DNA of 64,000 nucleotides, taken from positions 19,289,678 through 19,353,677 of the forward strand of contig OY754978.1 in NCBI GenBank assembly GCA_963576475.1, written 5' to 3'. The number at the start of each line of letters is the position of its first letter. Positions within the stretch are counted from its first letter, which is position 1. Position numbers and translations under genes: made by a program. Shown in pieces: positions 1 through 10,340 of this stretch. The notes beneath the pieces are model-generated. The model was not told the origin of the DNA. It made no database searches and worked only from the letters and a program-made list of their open reading frames with translations. The stretch comes from Molanna angustata (taxonomy: Eukaryota > Arthropoda > Insecta > Trichoptera > Molannidae).

Positions 1-23
1 GTGTGTGTGTGTGTGTGTGTGTT

Positions 24-99
<76 letters not shown>

Positions 100-127
100 T
101 GTGTGTGTGTGTGAGGGTGTGTGTGTG

Positions 128-168
<41 letters not shown>

Positions 169-178
169 GCTGTGTGTG
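1..178. repeat. (GT)n microsatellite
   Basis: The window opens inside a GT dinucleotide run with a few TTT and AGG interruptions. The Cys-Val open frames across it are only repeat translation. Confidence 0.98.
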
Positions 179-694
179 TATTTTATATGGTTCAGTATAT
201 TACGTGTGTATGGAGAGTGCCTGTGCATGTATGTTAGGAAGTGTATGATCAATTGTGCTAAATCCACTTTAAAATAATGTTGTTTAACTTACAAAACCAA
301 AGACTGCATCCAATATAACACAGGGATTATCCCTAGCATATTGGAGAGCAAAACCTCTAATTGACAACAAAGCGCAAGAGAGTGTCAATGGTCTGGATGT
401 GTATGTGTACCCTTCCATTGTCTCTGTCTCAAATATATGCATAATATTTTTTTTATATACCTTTAATATTGATATCAAACCTCTTAATGTACAATGTCAT
501 GTTTATTATAAATAAAAAAAAATAAATTAAGCCAAGATGCGTGTATGAAGGAACATTTTGTATAGTATAGTGGACTTTATGCATGCCAAAAACACCATAG
601 CCAAAAACGCGTTCGTGCGTGCGTGAATGCGTGCGTACGTGCGTGCGTGTGTGCTAATTTCCAAAGTTTTTAAAAATATCGAAAAGCCGAAACA
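179..694. other. Intergenic; GTGC-type simple repeat at about 607-654
   Basis: No coding or element signature was recognised. A degenerate GTGC/GTGT tetranucleotide tract lies just outside the 3' tail of the LINE. Confidence 0.6.
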
Positions 695-713
695 CATACA
701 TACATACATACCA
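695..713 (-). repeat. LINE 3' tail, (GTAT)n
   Basis: On the minus strand the stop codon is followed by TGGTATGTATGTATGTATGT. RTE-type elements often end in short tandem repeats rather than poly(A). Confidence 0.8.
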
Positions 714-1584
714 TCACGCCATATCCCTTAAGGGGTAAGCAGAGAGAACCGAGCGCCATACTCCTCTATTTTTGCATACATTACTAGCTTCCTTTACATC
801 CATACATCGTCTCATACATGCTCGTCGATTATTCAAGCTTCTAATATTTCCTTCATTCAAAATATCATTCACATGGTCATGCCATCCCTTTCTGGGGCGG
901 CCCCTACTATTCACTCCATCTCTTACACCCATGTATATTTTTTTGGTCAGTCGTTCATCATTCATTCTTTCTATATGTCCAAACCACCTCAAAGCATTCA
1001 CTTTCATTTTACATATAATATCCTTCTTTATCTTGCATTCTCTCCTTATGTCCTCATTTTTTATTCTATCATATATCGTTCTATTACATACTCTTCTTAG
1101 TGATCTCATTTCCACAGCATTTATTCTACTTTCATGCGTCTTTTGCCACGTCCATGTTTCACTGGCATACATCAAAGTGGGCACTACAATTGCATTATGT
1201 ACGGCAATTTCGGCTTCCTTTGAGATGCTTGGATCGGACATTACTGGTCTGAGAGCTCCGTTTATTCTGTTACCTGCCATAACTCTTCTTTCAATGTCTT
1301 TATCAGGTCTTCCATTCCTTTCAAACATACTCCCCAAGTACAAATATTCCTCTACTTGTTCTAGCCATTCGTTCTCTACTTTTATTCTACACGGAGTCAT
1401 ACTTTCAGTTTTTTCGAATACCAATATCTTAGATTTACTCACATTCATTCTCAGTCCGTTCTGCAAGCATCCTTCATACACTTTATTCACTAAATACTGT
1501 AACTCATCCGCACACTCAGCAATCACTACTTTATCATCTGCATACATCAGATCACGTACATTTACAGTATTTAGTGTCAGGCCT
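714..1584 (-). CDS. LINE ORF, 3' part: RT palm YADD box, thumb and C-terminal tail
   Basis: This continues the frame of the 8189-10340 piece once one copy of the 5-bp target duplication is discounted. It gives about 288 residues with the catalytic YADD box about 15 residues in. The thumb/connection region follows (YLYLGSMFERNG, LMYASETWTW). The C-terminal segment is typical of insect RTE-like ORFs: MRSLRRVCN, NALRWFGHIERMND, and a GRPRKGW motif. The stop TGA is at 714-716. The Met codons upstream in this frame lie in the Pao LTR and are not real starts. Decayed relatives of this segment occur at 18.7, 44.1, 49.5 and 51.7 kb. Confidence 0.92.
1580..1584. repeat. Target site duplication GGCCT (3' side of Pao element)
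   Basis: GGCCT directly precedes the left LTR and is repeated at 8189-8193 after the right LTR. Five bp is a usual duplication length for BEL/Pao elements. Confidence 0.9.
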
Positions 1585-1949
1585 TGATGCGTATAGAGAG
1601 AAGGGAAAATATTGCACCTACCTTGGCAGCCTTCTTCCTTCGTCTTGTGTAGTGTCTTCACGGAGGGCACCACACTAACCTCTATAACACAACACTGTTT
1701 TACACTTTAAAACTTCCTCTGAACACGGTTCAGGAATTCAAAATAGCGCACGGCGCGTAGTTTCGATGATTGATGCGAAAAGGTAGAAAATATGTATATT
1801 TTCTCTTGTGTCGACTATATAACTTTCTGTCACAGTGCAATGCGTTCACCCACGACGAGAGAGTATTGACGATTGTTTTTTGTTCCTATGTAGGTAACAA
1901 TATTTCAGGGATCGGAAAAGGTTGGAAGTGTTGCCACATTTACCGAACA
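1585..1949 (-). repeat. 3' LTR of the Pao element
   Basis: Copy of 7824-8188 with mismatches only at 1587 (A versus T) and 1747 (C versus T). The TG and CA ends are intact. Confidence 0.96.
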
Positions 1950-1960
1950 TCCTCCCCTCC
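1950..1960 (-). other. Polypurine tract
   Basis: On the minus strand GGAGGGGAGGA abuts the 3' LTR with no gap. This is the expected site for plus-strand DNA priming during reverse transcription. Confidence 0.88.
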
Positions 1961-2182
1961 GAAGAGGCCTGGTATGTATACCACGGCTCTTCTAAAACTA
2001 TATGACAAACACATAACGAAATATAAAAAAAATACATAAATTTGGAGACATATAGCAAACAAATCCCCAAACTTAATGGTCATGTGAAGGTACGACCTTC
2101 ATACAAGCAAAAAAAAATAAGATAAACAAAAAAGGTAAAAAAAGTATACCTAACTAATACAAAATAAAGGAAAACTTAAACT
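1961..2182 (-). other. 3' untranslated region of the Pao element
   Basis: About 220 bp lie between the pol stop and the polypurine tract, with no ORF of note. It is A/T-rich and has no envelope remnant. Confidence 0.7.
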
Positions 2183-5100
2183 TTACAAATCATTGTCATT
2201 TTGACAAGGAAGTGGGCATAGCTTCGAAACTGGTCTCATCAAGATACCACTAGGTGTCTTCAATTCAACCACACGAGTGACTCCGTCCTGAGAGGAGACA
2301 AGCTTCGATATTCTACCCAATCGCCACTGCAAGGGTGGCATGTTGTCCTCTCGTATGACAACAAGATCTCCGATATTTGGAGGAATCGTGGCCTTAAGCC
2401 ATTTAGATCTCTGCTGGAGAGTATGCAGGTACTCTCGCTGCCACCTGTTCCAGAATGATTGGGAAATCGACTTAATTAATTGGTAACGTGTAAGTCTAGA
2501 AACGTGCACGTCATCTATACGTTTTTCAGGAACGGCTACAAGAGGTTGACCTATTAAAAAATGGCCTGGAGTTAGTACATTCCTATCTGAGGCGTCCTCC
2601 GACAGAGACGTTAAAGGTCTTGAATTCATGACTGCCTCTACTTCCGCACAAACCGTCATGAACTCTTCTAAAGTTAATATCTGCTCTCCAATTACTCTCT
2701 TCAGTAAGGTTTTAGCCACCTTAATTCCGGCTTCAAACAATCCTCCGCTGTTTGGGTAACTTGGAGCATTAAAATGCCAAGTGATACCACGCTGGCTGGC
2801 TTTGTTTGACAATACCTCCTGCACTGCTGAACTTGAGAGGTACTTATCAACTTCATTGAGATGTCTGCTACTCCCTGCATAATTTGTGCCGCAATCTGAT
2901 CGAATAAACGTCGGAAGTCCTCTACGGGATGAGAACCTCGAGAAGGCTGCAAGAAATCCCTCAGTTGAGAGGTCCGACACAACTTCTAGATGGACTGCCT
3001 TCGTGGCCAGACAGACAAATATGCATAAGTAGGCCTTAAAGGTTTTAGAGTTTCTTATTTTATTTGCTCGCATAGTAAAGGGACCACCATAATCTGTGGC
3101 GACTCGTTCGAAGACCCGACCGACTCGAACACGGTCCGATGGGAGGTCTGCCATCTGAGGGCACACCGACTTGGGGTTTACCTTAAAACACGTGACGCAC
3201 TTATGAATACGACTACGTATTACACGCCGAGCAGAAACAATCCAAAACTGCTGTTGTAAAATAGCATTCAGCGCATTGGGACCGATATGGCAATGTACCT
3301 TATGATAGTTGTCTACAATCAGATTAGTTAAGTGAGAAGATTTAAGGAGAAGAATGGGAAATTTAGAATTATATGGAAGAGTAGAATGTCTCAGTCTCCC
3401 TCCAACTCGTATCATACCTTCGCTATCCAGGAAGGGAAATAATTTTTGCAAGTGTTTCACGGAGCAGGGACGGCCATTCCTCAACTTGTCTATCTGTTCA
3501 GAAAACGCAATTAATTGTTCCCATTTAATAAGTTTGAAGAGCGATAATTTTAACTCCTCTACAGAAAGAGGACCGGTACATTTTTTAAATTTGTGACGAC
3601 AATTATTGATAAATCTTATGCAGTAAGCTGTAGTTCGTTGCAGTCGTTGCAAGGAACTAAATTTAATAACAAAAGACTCCTCCATGTCTGCACATAGAGC
3701 AATCACCTTGGTCTCACGGAGACCAGGGAGTTTGTGTGAGTCTAAAGACTCTCTCTTTTGGCACGGCCAAGTTTCGAAAGAGTCCTTTAGCCATGGTGGA
3801 TGCCACCACAATTCATGATCCAATAATACAGAGGGATATGCACCCCTAGATGAAATGTCAGCGCAGTTTAATTTTGATGGTACATATCTCCATGTGATAT
3901 GGGCCGTAGAACTTAAAATCTGGGAAACACGGTTTCCTTCGTAGATTTGTAGTAAGTGAGGCGGGGTTTGGAGCCACGACAGGCAAATAGTGGAGTCTGA
4001 CCAACAAATTACATTATCAATTTTGATTCTACCAAGGAATGACGAAACGCAAAAATTTATTAAACGTGTTAACAACAATGCAGCATTTAATTCTAGTCTA
4101 GGGATAGTCGTCTTCGTGCGCACAGGGGCTACCTTTGACTTAGCCGCCAAGAGGCTGACATTCACCTGACCCTCATTGTTCACGGTTCTAAGATACACGA
4201 CTGCAGCATATCCACAGAGTGAACCATCGCAAAATCCATGTATGGATACTTCAGTTAAACCCTCGTGAAATGCTTGTCTTGGAATATTAAATCTCTCAAT
4301 AACACTTAAATCAGCTACAAAATTCTTCCATTCTTTGACAATTTCTTGAGGCGGAATGTCATCCCAAGAAGTGTGCAACAACCATAATTTCTGAATGATT
4401 AATTTTGCCTTGAACGTTATAGGAGAGATCCAACCCAATGGATCGAATATTCTTGCAATAGTAGATAAAATCGCTCTCTTGGTGCATTCATCTCCGGGCA
4501 CATTCACTCGATACCTAAACACATCAGCTAATGGATCCCACTGGATCCCTAAGACCTTAATGCAAGGAGACGAGTCTGCAACGTCGAAAGATCTTGGCAC
4601 TTCACAATGATCAGCTGGTACATCTTCAAGCAACTGGTTGCAATTCGATGACCATTTACGTAGCTCGAAACCTCCCATTTTTAGCAGTGAAATAAGTCCC
4701 TGCTTAAGTAGTACTGCATCCTGAAGTGTTGCAGCAGTGGTGATGATGTCATCAACAAATATTTGAGACTGTAAGACTTCCGAAGCCATAGGAAACTGAG
4801 ACTCCCCAATCCTTGCGAGCTCACGGAGCACCCTCATGGAGGCATAAGGCGATGACGTCACGCCATATGTGACTGTGCACAAGGCGTAATGTCTAATAGG
4901 ATCTGAAGGAGAGTCTCTCCAAAGAATCAACTGATATGGCTGATCCTTGGGATCAATCAGAATCTGACGGAACATCATTTTAATATCGCAAATTAAAGCT
5001 ATTGGATGAATACGAAAGTTAAGTATGATGTCTGCAATATCGCGGTGTAATTTGGGGCCAGCATACAGACAGTCGTTGAGAGAAACTGAAGTAGATGTCT

Positions 5101-6295
5101 GTGCACTCGCATCAAATACTACCCTAATTTTTTTTGACTGATTTGTTGTTTTAAAAACGGCATGATGAGGTATATAATAATGCTTACCAGGTTGAGTCAC
5201 ACCCTTATAAAGAGTCATATGACCCAATGATAAATACTCATTCATAAAATTTGTATATTCGAATTTTAGGTTTTCATTTTGAGAAAATCGTTTTTCCAAA
5301 TTTAAAAACCAACGCAGCGCGGCGTTGTAAGAATTTCCCAGTTGAGGGTGAATTTTCTTAAATGGCAGTCTAGCCAAGAACCTACCGTTAGGTATTCTTT
5401 GAAGAGTTTTCATGAAAAACTCCTCACATTGATCATCTTCTGGGTTGCAAGGCATTACCTCAGGAAGATTTTCTGAGTGCCAAAAATTTTCAATTAATTT
5501 ATCTAACGAAGTTTCTGAGTGGAAGGAATGTATCGCAAGATTGTTGCTCAACGTGCGATGAGATGAATCATCATATGGACCACTAATAACATAGCCAAAG
5601 ATGGTTCCTAATGCCGTGGGTATGCCTTCTGAGAAATGAACTGACGAGCCATCCAAAAGACTTGCATACAAATCTGCTCCCAATAGAACGTCTATTTGAG
5701 CAGGTTCATAAAAATATTCATCAGCAAGGGATAAATTTTTATATGCATTAAAAACCCTTTGAGGGACACGGGCTGATGGTATATTATTGGTTAGGCGATT
5801 TAGTACTAGGGCCGTAGTAGAAATTAATTCACCACTGCGTTGTTTCATAGTAAGAAAAACTGAACCGCGAACCTGAGTAATATTTCCTCCCAGTGACGTC
5901 ACTGGAACCTGAATTTTATTGCGCTTTAATGATAGACGCTGAATGCAACTCTCCGTTATGAAGGAGGACATTGACCCACTATCTAGCAGACACCGTACAA
6001 GATGAAAGTTCCCAAATGAATCTTTAATAGGTATGCGAGCTGTAGCAAGTATGACTTGCTTCGTTTGAGAAATTGTGCCTGAATGAATTTCGGCAGATGT
6101 AATTAACTTGTTTTGATCTGAAACTGTTTGAACAATTTGTTTGTTTTCGAAATGTAGCAAAGTATTATGTTTATGTGACTGACACAATTTACATTTTCCG
6201 GAACTCTTGCAATTTTTAATATCGTGATTTTTCATACAAGAGAAACACAGTCGATTTTCCTTTACAAAATCACGACGTGTTTTAACGTCCTGCCT
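2183..6295 (-). CDS. pol: Pao/BEL pol polyprotein: protease, RT, RNase H, integrase
   Basis: The frame is open from the codon after the gag stop to TAA at 2183-2185. The first Met (6235) sits inside a zinc knuckle, so it is not a natural start; numbering here counts from it. A knuckle CFSCMKNHDIKNC spans that Met. The retropepsin active site is LLDSGS (D85). RT has D417 in CDIKMMF and the FVDD box at 493-496. RNase H has FCDGS (D670) and SDST (D747). The integrase zinc domain has H978, a second His at 981-983, C1013 and C1016. The integrase core triad is D1048, D1114 and E1168. A C-terminal DUF5641-like domain (1285-1340, QWRLGRI) follows. All catalytic residues are present in about 1350 residues without a stop. 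Together these parts copy element RNA and insert the cDNA. Confidence 0.96.
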   Translation of the reverse strand, partial: RQDVKTRRDFVKENRLCFSCMKNHDIKNCKSSGKCKLCQSHKHNTLLHFENKQIVQTVSDQNKLITSAEIHSGTISQTKQVILATARIPIKDSFGNFHLVRCLLDSGSMSSFITESCIQRLSLKRNKIQVPVTSLGGNITQVRGSVFLTMKQRSGELISTTALVLNRLTNNIPSARVPQRVFNAYKNLSLADEYFYEPAQIDVLLGADLYASLLDGSSVHFSEGIPTALGTIFGYVISGPYDDSSHRTLSNNLAIHSFHSETSLDKLIENFWHSENLPEVMPCNPEDDQCEEFFMKTLQRIPNGRFLARLPFKKIHPQLGNSYNAALRWFLNLEKRFSQNENLKFEYTNFMNEYLSLGHMTLYKGVTQPGKHYYIPHHAVFKTTNQSKKIRVVFDASAQTSTSVSLNDCLYAGPKLHRDIADIILNFRIHPIALICDIKMMFRQILIDPKDQPYQLILWRDSPSDPIRHYALCTVTYGVTSSPYASMRVLRELARIGESQFPMASEVLQSQIFVDDIITTAATLQDAVLLKQGLISLLKMGGFELRKWSSNCNQLLEDVPADHCEVPRSFDVADSSPCIKVLGIQWDPLADVFRYRVNVPGDECTKRAILSTIARIFDPLGWISPITFKAKLIIQKLWLLHTSWDDIPPQEIVKEWKNFVADLSVIERFNIPRQAFHEGLTEVSIHGFCDGSLCGYAAVVYLRTVNNEGQVNVSLLAAKSKVAPVRTKTTIPRLELNAALLLTRLINFCVSSFLGRIKIDNVICWSDSTICLSWLQTPPHLLQIYEGNRVSQILSSTAHITWRYVPSKLNCADISSRGAYPSVLLDHELWWHPPWLKDSFETWPCQKRESLDSHKLPGLRETKVIALCADMEESFVIKFSSLQRLQRTTAYCIRFINNCRHKFKKCTGPLSVEELKLSLFKLIKWEQLIAFSEQIDKLRNGRPCSVKHLQKLFPFLDSEGMIRVGGRLRHSTLPYNSKFPILLLKSSHLTNLIVDNYHKVHCHIGPNALNAILQQQFWIVSARRVIRSRIHKCVTCFKVNPKSVCPQMADLPSDRVRVGRVFERVATDYGGPFTMRANKIRNSKTFKAYLCIFVCLATKAVHLEVVSDLSTEGFLAAFSRFSSRRGLPTFIRSDCGTNYAGSSRHLNEVDKYLSSSAVQEVLSNKASQRGITWHFNAPSYPNSGGLFEAGIKVAKTLLKRVIGEQILTLEEFMTVCAEVEAVMNSRPLTSLSEDASDRNVLTPGHFLIGQPLVAVPEKRIDDVHVSRLTRYQLIKSISQSFWNRWQREYLHTLQQRSKWLKATIPPNIGDLVVIREDNMPPLQWRLGRISKLVSSQDGVTRVVELKTPSGILMRPVSKLCPLPCQNDNDL

Positions 6296-6298
6296 TTA
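6296..6298 (-). other. In-frame TAA between gag and pol
   Basis: It lies between two zinc knuckles that are normally in one continuous chain in BEL/Pao Gag-Pol. Codons on both sides are in the same frame, with family-like residues (CEQF before; RRDFVKENRLC after). Confidence 0.85.
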
Positions 6299-7276
6299 AA
6301 ATTGTTCGCATGCGAAAATTGCATGCGCTTGACTCTTGCAGAAATGACATTTAATGTTATTAGAAGGTAGCACAGAATGGAATGTACTCTTGAGTGTTTT
6401 TCCCTTTGAAAATTGCACAGAAGTAACATCTAAGACATGACATTGATCTTCCAAAAATTGCAACAGTTTGGGAAATTTTGGCATCTCATTTTTGGGCAAT
6501 GTTAGTTCAAATCGGCAGCGTAAATCAGAATACAATTTTCTTATTAATATATGAACCAAAATAAAGTCCCACTCATTAACATTGATATTCAAAGAAATTA
6601 ACGCCTGCGAATTTTCCTTGACAATATTTAGAAAATTACGCAACTGTGATACATTTTCCACAGGCTTAACGGCGAGCAAATTCGATAAATGATTATCTGC
6701 AATTAACCTCACATTATTAAAACGTTCATTAATAAGTTTATATGCCAGATCATAGTTTTCTTCGCTTAAGGATAAGTGTTTTATCACACGTGAGGCATCA
6801 TCCTTCAAGCAAGAGGACAGATAATGCATTTTTTGAATGCCATTTAACTGATTATTCGAGTGAATCAATGTATTGAATATCGAGATAAAATTGTTGAAAT
6901 CTACATATGAACCATTATAGGCAGGCAACGGTATATGTGGCAGACTGATATTTTGAATTCTACTGCTTTCATTATTTTTTGATACTTGCTTATCACTACA
7001 TAATTCAAAATATATTTGTTTGATTTCATAATAGTTTTCGATAAACTGATTATACCTATCACTATGTGTCTCAGAATCGAAATCAGACTTTGCCGCGGCT
7101 TCTATGAGAATATGAATCTCATAAAATTCGGATTTGATATTCTCTAAGTCAGAATAACGCACTTTAAATTTTATTATGTTCGATTCCGAGGGGTTTAATT
7201 TCGCCTGTATAGCGAAATCGAATAAACACTTTAAATTTAAAACTGCAAGTGAACACTTAACTGTTTTGTTCGTCAT
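6296..7276 (-). CDS. gag: Pao/BEL gag (DUF1759-type) with zinc knuckle, ending at TAA
   Basis: The first real ATG is at 7276; the frame is open upstream to a TTG, which I do not take as the start. The product is about 326 residues. The middle carries the BEL gag signature LPHIPLPAYNGSYVDFNNF, followed by the helical DUF1759 region. The C-terminus has a CX2CX4HX4C knuckle (CHFCKSQAHAIFAC). The frame stops three residues later at TAA (6296-6298). Pol resumes in the same frame with the second knuckle. BEL/Pao elements usually make one Gag-Pol ORF. The TAA is therefore either a nonsense change or a read-through point; the sequence alone does not decide. Confidence 0.92.
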   Translation of the reverse strand: MTNKTVKCSLAVLNLKCLFDFAIQAKLNPSESNIIKFKVRYSDLENIKSEFYEIHILIEAAAKSDFDSETHSDRYNQFIENYYEIKQIYFELCSDKQVSKNNESSRIQNISLPHIPLPAYNGSYVDFNNFISIFNTLIHSNNQLNGIQKMHYLSSCLKDDASRVIKHLSLSEENYDLAYKLINERFNNVRLIADNHLSNLLAVKPVENVSQLRNFLNIVKENSQALISLNINVNEWDFILVHILIRKLYSDLRCRFELTLPKNEMPKFPKLLQFLEDQCHVLDVTSVQFSKGKTLKSTFHSVLPSNNIKCHFCKSQAHAIFACEQF

Positions 7277-7800
7277 TTTAAACACAGATAATATAACTCT
7301 ACACAAGGAGTATATAATACTTTACACTATACATACAATATAATAATATAATATACACTTATTATTGTTATTTGTCAACATAAGATCGAGATATAGGTAC
7401 CTAGATAATATTATACTGTACGGCTGTCAGTTCAGTAGTAAACAACGTGAAGTTAGTTACAGATATTTGACCATAGAAAATAATTCACACTGCTCTGAAC
7501 TAAGCAACTATTGCCGTTTCACAATAAAATAATTATAAGAATAGCCACAAAAAAATAAATATAATTTTACCTACATAATTATGTAGTACACCGACCAAAA
7601 CGAGGTTATTGTTTGCTATTGTCTTCAAATAATAAATTGATATTTCAGAATAATATTATGTATAATACTATGTTGAAATATTACAAATATAACGAAATAA
7701 CACAATTTACGTGTGTTTTGTCATACAAATACGATTTGATGACGTCCGATGTGGCTGGAATTTAGGATAATAGGCTCGGAATGGACCATAGGATGGACAA
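7277..7800 (-). other. 5' leader of the Pao element
   Basis: AT-rich untranslated stretch between the primer-binding site and the gag ATG. No ORF or conserved motif was recognised. Packaging signals would be expected here but cannot be seen directly. Confidence 0.6.
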
Positions 7801-7818
7801 TCCGGATCGAAAGGACCA
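7801..7818 (-). other. Primer-binding site, tRNA-Tyr-like
   Basis: On the minus strand TGGTCCTTTCGATCCGGA begins 5 nt after the 5' LTR. It begins with TGG, complementary to CCA. It resembles the complement of an insect tRNA-Tyr 3' end with one extra T and one substitution. The tRNA comparison is from memory. Confidence 0.65.
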
Positions 7819-7823
7819 AAAGA

Positions 7824-8188
7824 TGTTGCGTATAGAGAGAAGGGAAAATATTGCACCTACCTTGGCAGCCTTCTTCCTTCGTCTTGTGTAGTGTCTTCAC
7901 GGAGGGCACCACACTAACCTCTATAACACAACACTGTTTTACACTTTAAAACTTCCTCTGAACACGGTTCAGGAATTCAAAATAGTGCACGGCGCGTAGT
8001 TTCGATGATTGATGCGAAAAGGTAGAAAATATGTATATTTTCTCTTGTGTCGACTATATAACTTTCTGTCACAGTGCAATGCGTTCACCCACGACGAGAG
8101 AGTATTGACGATTGTTTTTTGTTCCTATGTAGGTAACAATATTTCAGGGATCGGAAAAGGTTGGAAGTGTTGCCACATTTACCGAACA
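7824..8188 (-). repeat. 5' LTR of the Pao element
   Basis: 365 bp, TG...CA ends on the element strand, two differences from 1585-1949. On the element strand it contains a TATA-like box at 8054-8060. Confidence 0.96.
8054..8060 (-). promoter_or_regulatory. Candidate TATA box in the 5' LTR
   Basis: Element-strand TATATAG in the middle of the LTR, where a pol II promoter would be expected. It is conserved in the other LTR. Confidence 0.45.
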
Positions 8189-8193
8189 GGCCT
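8189..8193. repeat. Target site duplication GGCCT (5' side of Pao element)
   Basis: Matches 1580-1584 exactly. The LINE reading frame continues through one copy of it. Confidence 0.9.
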
Positions 8194-10340
8194 ATATTTT
8201 CATTCTTTAGTGCTCTTACGCAGTGATCAATATAGAGATTGAACAGCCATGGGGATAATACGCAGCCTTGCTTCACCCCCTTATGAATAGGGAACCATGT
8301 TGTCAGCGTATCGTTGACACGGACACAGGCTCCACTATTTTCATACAGAGACGCAACAGCACGTACTAGTTTGCTCTTCACTCCATACATTGATAGGATA
8401 TCCCACAACTTTTCTCTATCTACTTTATCATATGCCTTTTCTAGGTCTATGAAAGCACAGAAAAGTTTCTGATTTTTATGCAGAACTTTTTCTGTAGCCA
8501 TGCGTAAAGAGAAAATTTGGTCGATGCATCCTCTGCCCCCTACAAAAGCACCTTGAGCATCCCATATCTTGCATTCCGTAATCTTGCGTATTCTCTGGTC
8601 AATAATTCTTGCATACATCTTGCCAACCGAACTTAACAAGCTGATAGCTCTATAGTTTTTGCAGTCGAGTTTCGATCCCTTCCCTTTGAAGAGAGGAACT
8701 ACAACTGCATTTCTCCAATCCGACGGAGTGTACCCCGCTTCCCAGCATTTATTAAAAAGCGAGAGACACCATTCCGTTGGTACTTTACCGCCACACTTGA
8801 TAAATTCGGCTGCCACACAATCCACTCCAGCGGCTTTGCCTGTTTTCGCGTGATTAACCGCTTCTTTCTCCTCTTCTTCCGTTATTTCATCTCTTTCATT
8901 CTCATCAATAACCCATGACCTCTGTCTCACTGTGTCACCTTGAACGCTTTCATACAATTCTTTGAAATATTCACACCACCTCTCTTTCACACTTTTGTCA
9001 TCAATCAGCATATTTCCATCTTTATCATTTATACATTTTGAACCTTTTACTTCCCCTTGCTTCCGCTTAGCTACGCCTTTCCAGAACATTTTCATGTTAC
9101 CCGTAAAGTCGTTCACTATTTTCTGGCTTTCTTTTTCTTTTACACTATCTTTTTCATTCTTTACTATAACTTTTACTCTTCTCTTGCATTCTTTGTATTT
9201 TTCTTTAGCTAAATCCTCTTTGTCGGTACCCTTAGCTGATATCCAAAACATCCACGCTTCCTTTTTTGCGTCAACTTCCTTTTTTACCGATTCATTCCAC
9301 CACGCATCACCTTTCTGCCTTCCTCTTTTACTTTCACCGCACGCATTCTTGGCAGCTTTGCACACAACATTTTTCAAGTCTTTCCATACTTCATCCACAC
9401 TTCTTTCACTATGTGTTTGAGAGTTTAAATCATACTCAACATTTCTCTCATATTCATGCCTTACATTCTCATCTTGCAATTTTTCCACTTTGACGCGCAT
9501 TGGTGGTGCACTTCGAGTTGTTTTAGCACGCCAGCCAATAAACAGATGTAATTTGGTGATAACCAGATAGTGATCTGTCTCCAGCTCTGCGCCCCTATAC
9601 ACCCTAGTGTCCATCGTTGCCTTCCTCAAAGCGGAGTCGACACACACAAGATCTATAATTGATCTTTCACAACCTCTTTCCCACGTATACTGGTGGATCT
9701 TTTTGTGGCAAAAAATAGTATTAGCCACGAAAAGATCCCATTCCACACATACATTCAGCAATCTTTTTCCATTATCATTCACTCTGCTATCACCATGAGG
9801 CTCAAGGGCAGATTCAAAATCTTTCCTTCGGACCCCAACCCATCCATTCAGATCTCCTGCCAGGATAATCTTTTCATTTCTTTTCCTTTTATTCAGTGCT
9901 TCTGTCACACTTTCCCAGAACTCTTGTTTTTCACCCTCTTGGTCTGAATTCACAGGCGCATACCCGGTTAAGAGAAACACGGAAGTGATTCCTACTTTGA
10001 GTCTAATCCACATAAGCCTGGGACTTTCACACTTAAACTCTTTCATGCATTCTACCATTCGTTTAGCTAGAATAATACCTACACCTTTTGATGCATGCTC
10101 GTCTTCTTTTACACCTGACCATAATTCTATCATACCATCATGCCTCTCATTCATTCCGGTCCCCTTCCGTTTAGTCTCACTCAAGCATAGCACATCAATT
10201 TCTTTTTGTACAACAATTTCACACAGCTCATTCATCTTTTTTTCCATACCTCCTCTCACATTCCACACTCCAACTCTGCACTCCGTTCTCTTCTTGTCGC
10301 CTACCCTTTGGACACAAGCATGACGGGTGGCGGACCTCAT
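8189..10340 (-). CDS. LINE ORF, 5' part: AP endonuclease plus N-terminal half of reverse transcriptase
   Basis: The ORF starts at an ATG at 10340 and stays open for 717 codons until the Pao LTR interrupts it. The endonuclease occupies roughly residues 22-265. Its expected catalytic positions are present: N27 in WNVRG, E55 in LSETK, D163/N165 in AGDLNGW, and D256-H257 in ETDHYLV. These enzymes nick the target for target-primed reverse transcription. A Lys/Glu-rich linker follows. RT then begins near residue 540, with KNYRAISLLSS, the first metal-binding Asp (D632) in AFIDLEKAYD, and GVKQGCVLSP at 688-697. The remaining RT, with its YADD box, lies beyond the insertion at 714-1579. No internal stop or frameshift was seen, so the copy looks young apart from the insertion. 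Confidence 0.92.

Larger units (their letters stand above)
1585..8188 (-). mobile_element. Full-length Pao/BEL LTR retrotransposon (6604 bp)
   Basis: The element is bounded by two 365-bp LTRs with TG...CA ends, flanked by GGCCT direct repeats and inserted in the RT region of the LINE. In element order it has the 5' LTR (7824-8188), a tRNA-Tyr-like primer site, a leader of about 0.5 kb, gag (7276-6296), pol (6295-2183), a polypurine tract and the 3' LTR (1585-1949). The order protease-RT-RNase H-integrase plus a DUF1759-type gag assigns it to BEL/Pao. No envelope ORF is seen. The LTRs differ at only two sites (1587/7826 and 1747/7986), so insertion was recent. One TAA separates gag and pol; otherwise coding is open. 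Confidence 0.96.

Noticed and set aside
3..277. Cys-Val open frames
   Set aside because: Pure translation of the GT microsatellite.
772..1587. 271-codon plus-strand frame
   Set aside because: Antisense shadow of the LINE reverse transcriptase; the minus strand carries the motifs.
1585..1673. Met start of the LINE 3' ORF inside the LTR
   Set aside because: The frame extends into the Pao LTR by chance; LINE sequence begins at the target duplication.
2183..8188. Envelope gene making the element an endogenous retrovirus
   Set aside because: Only gag and pol are present; no ORF lies between pol and the polypurine tract.
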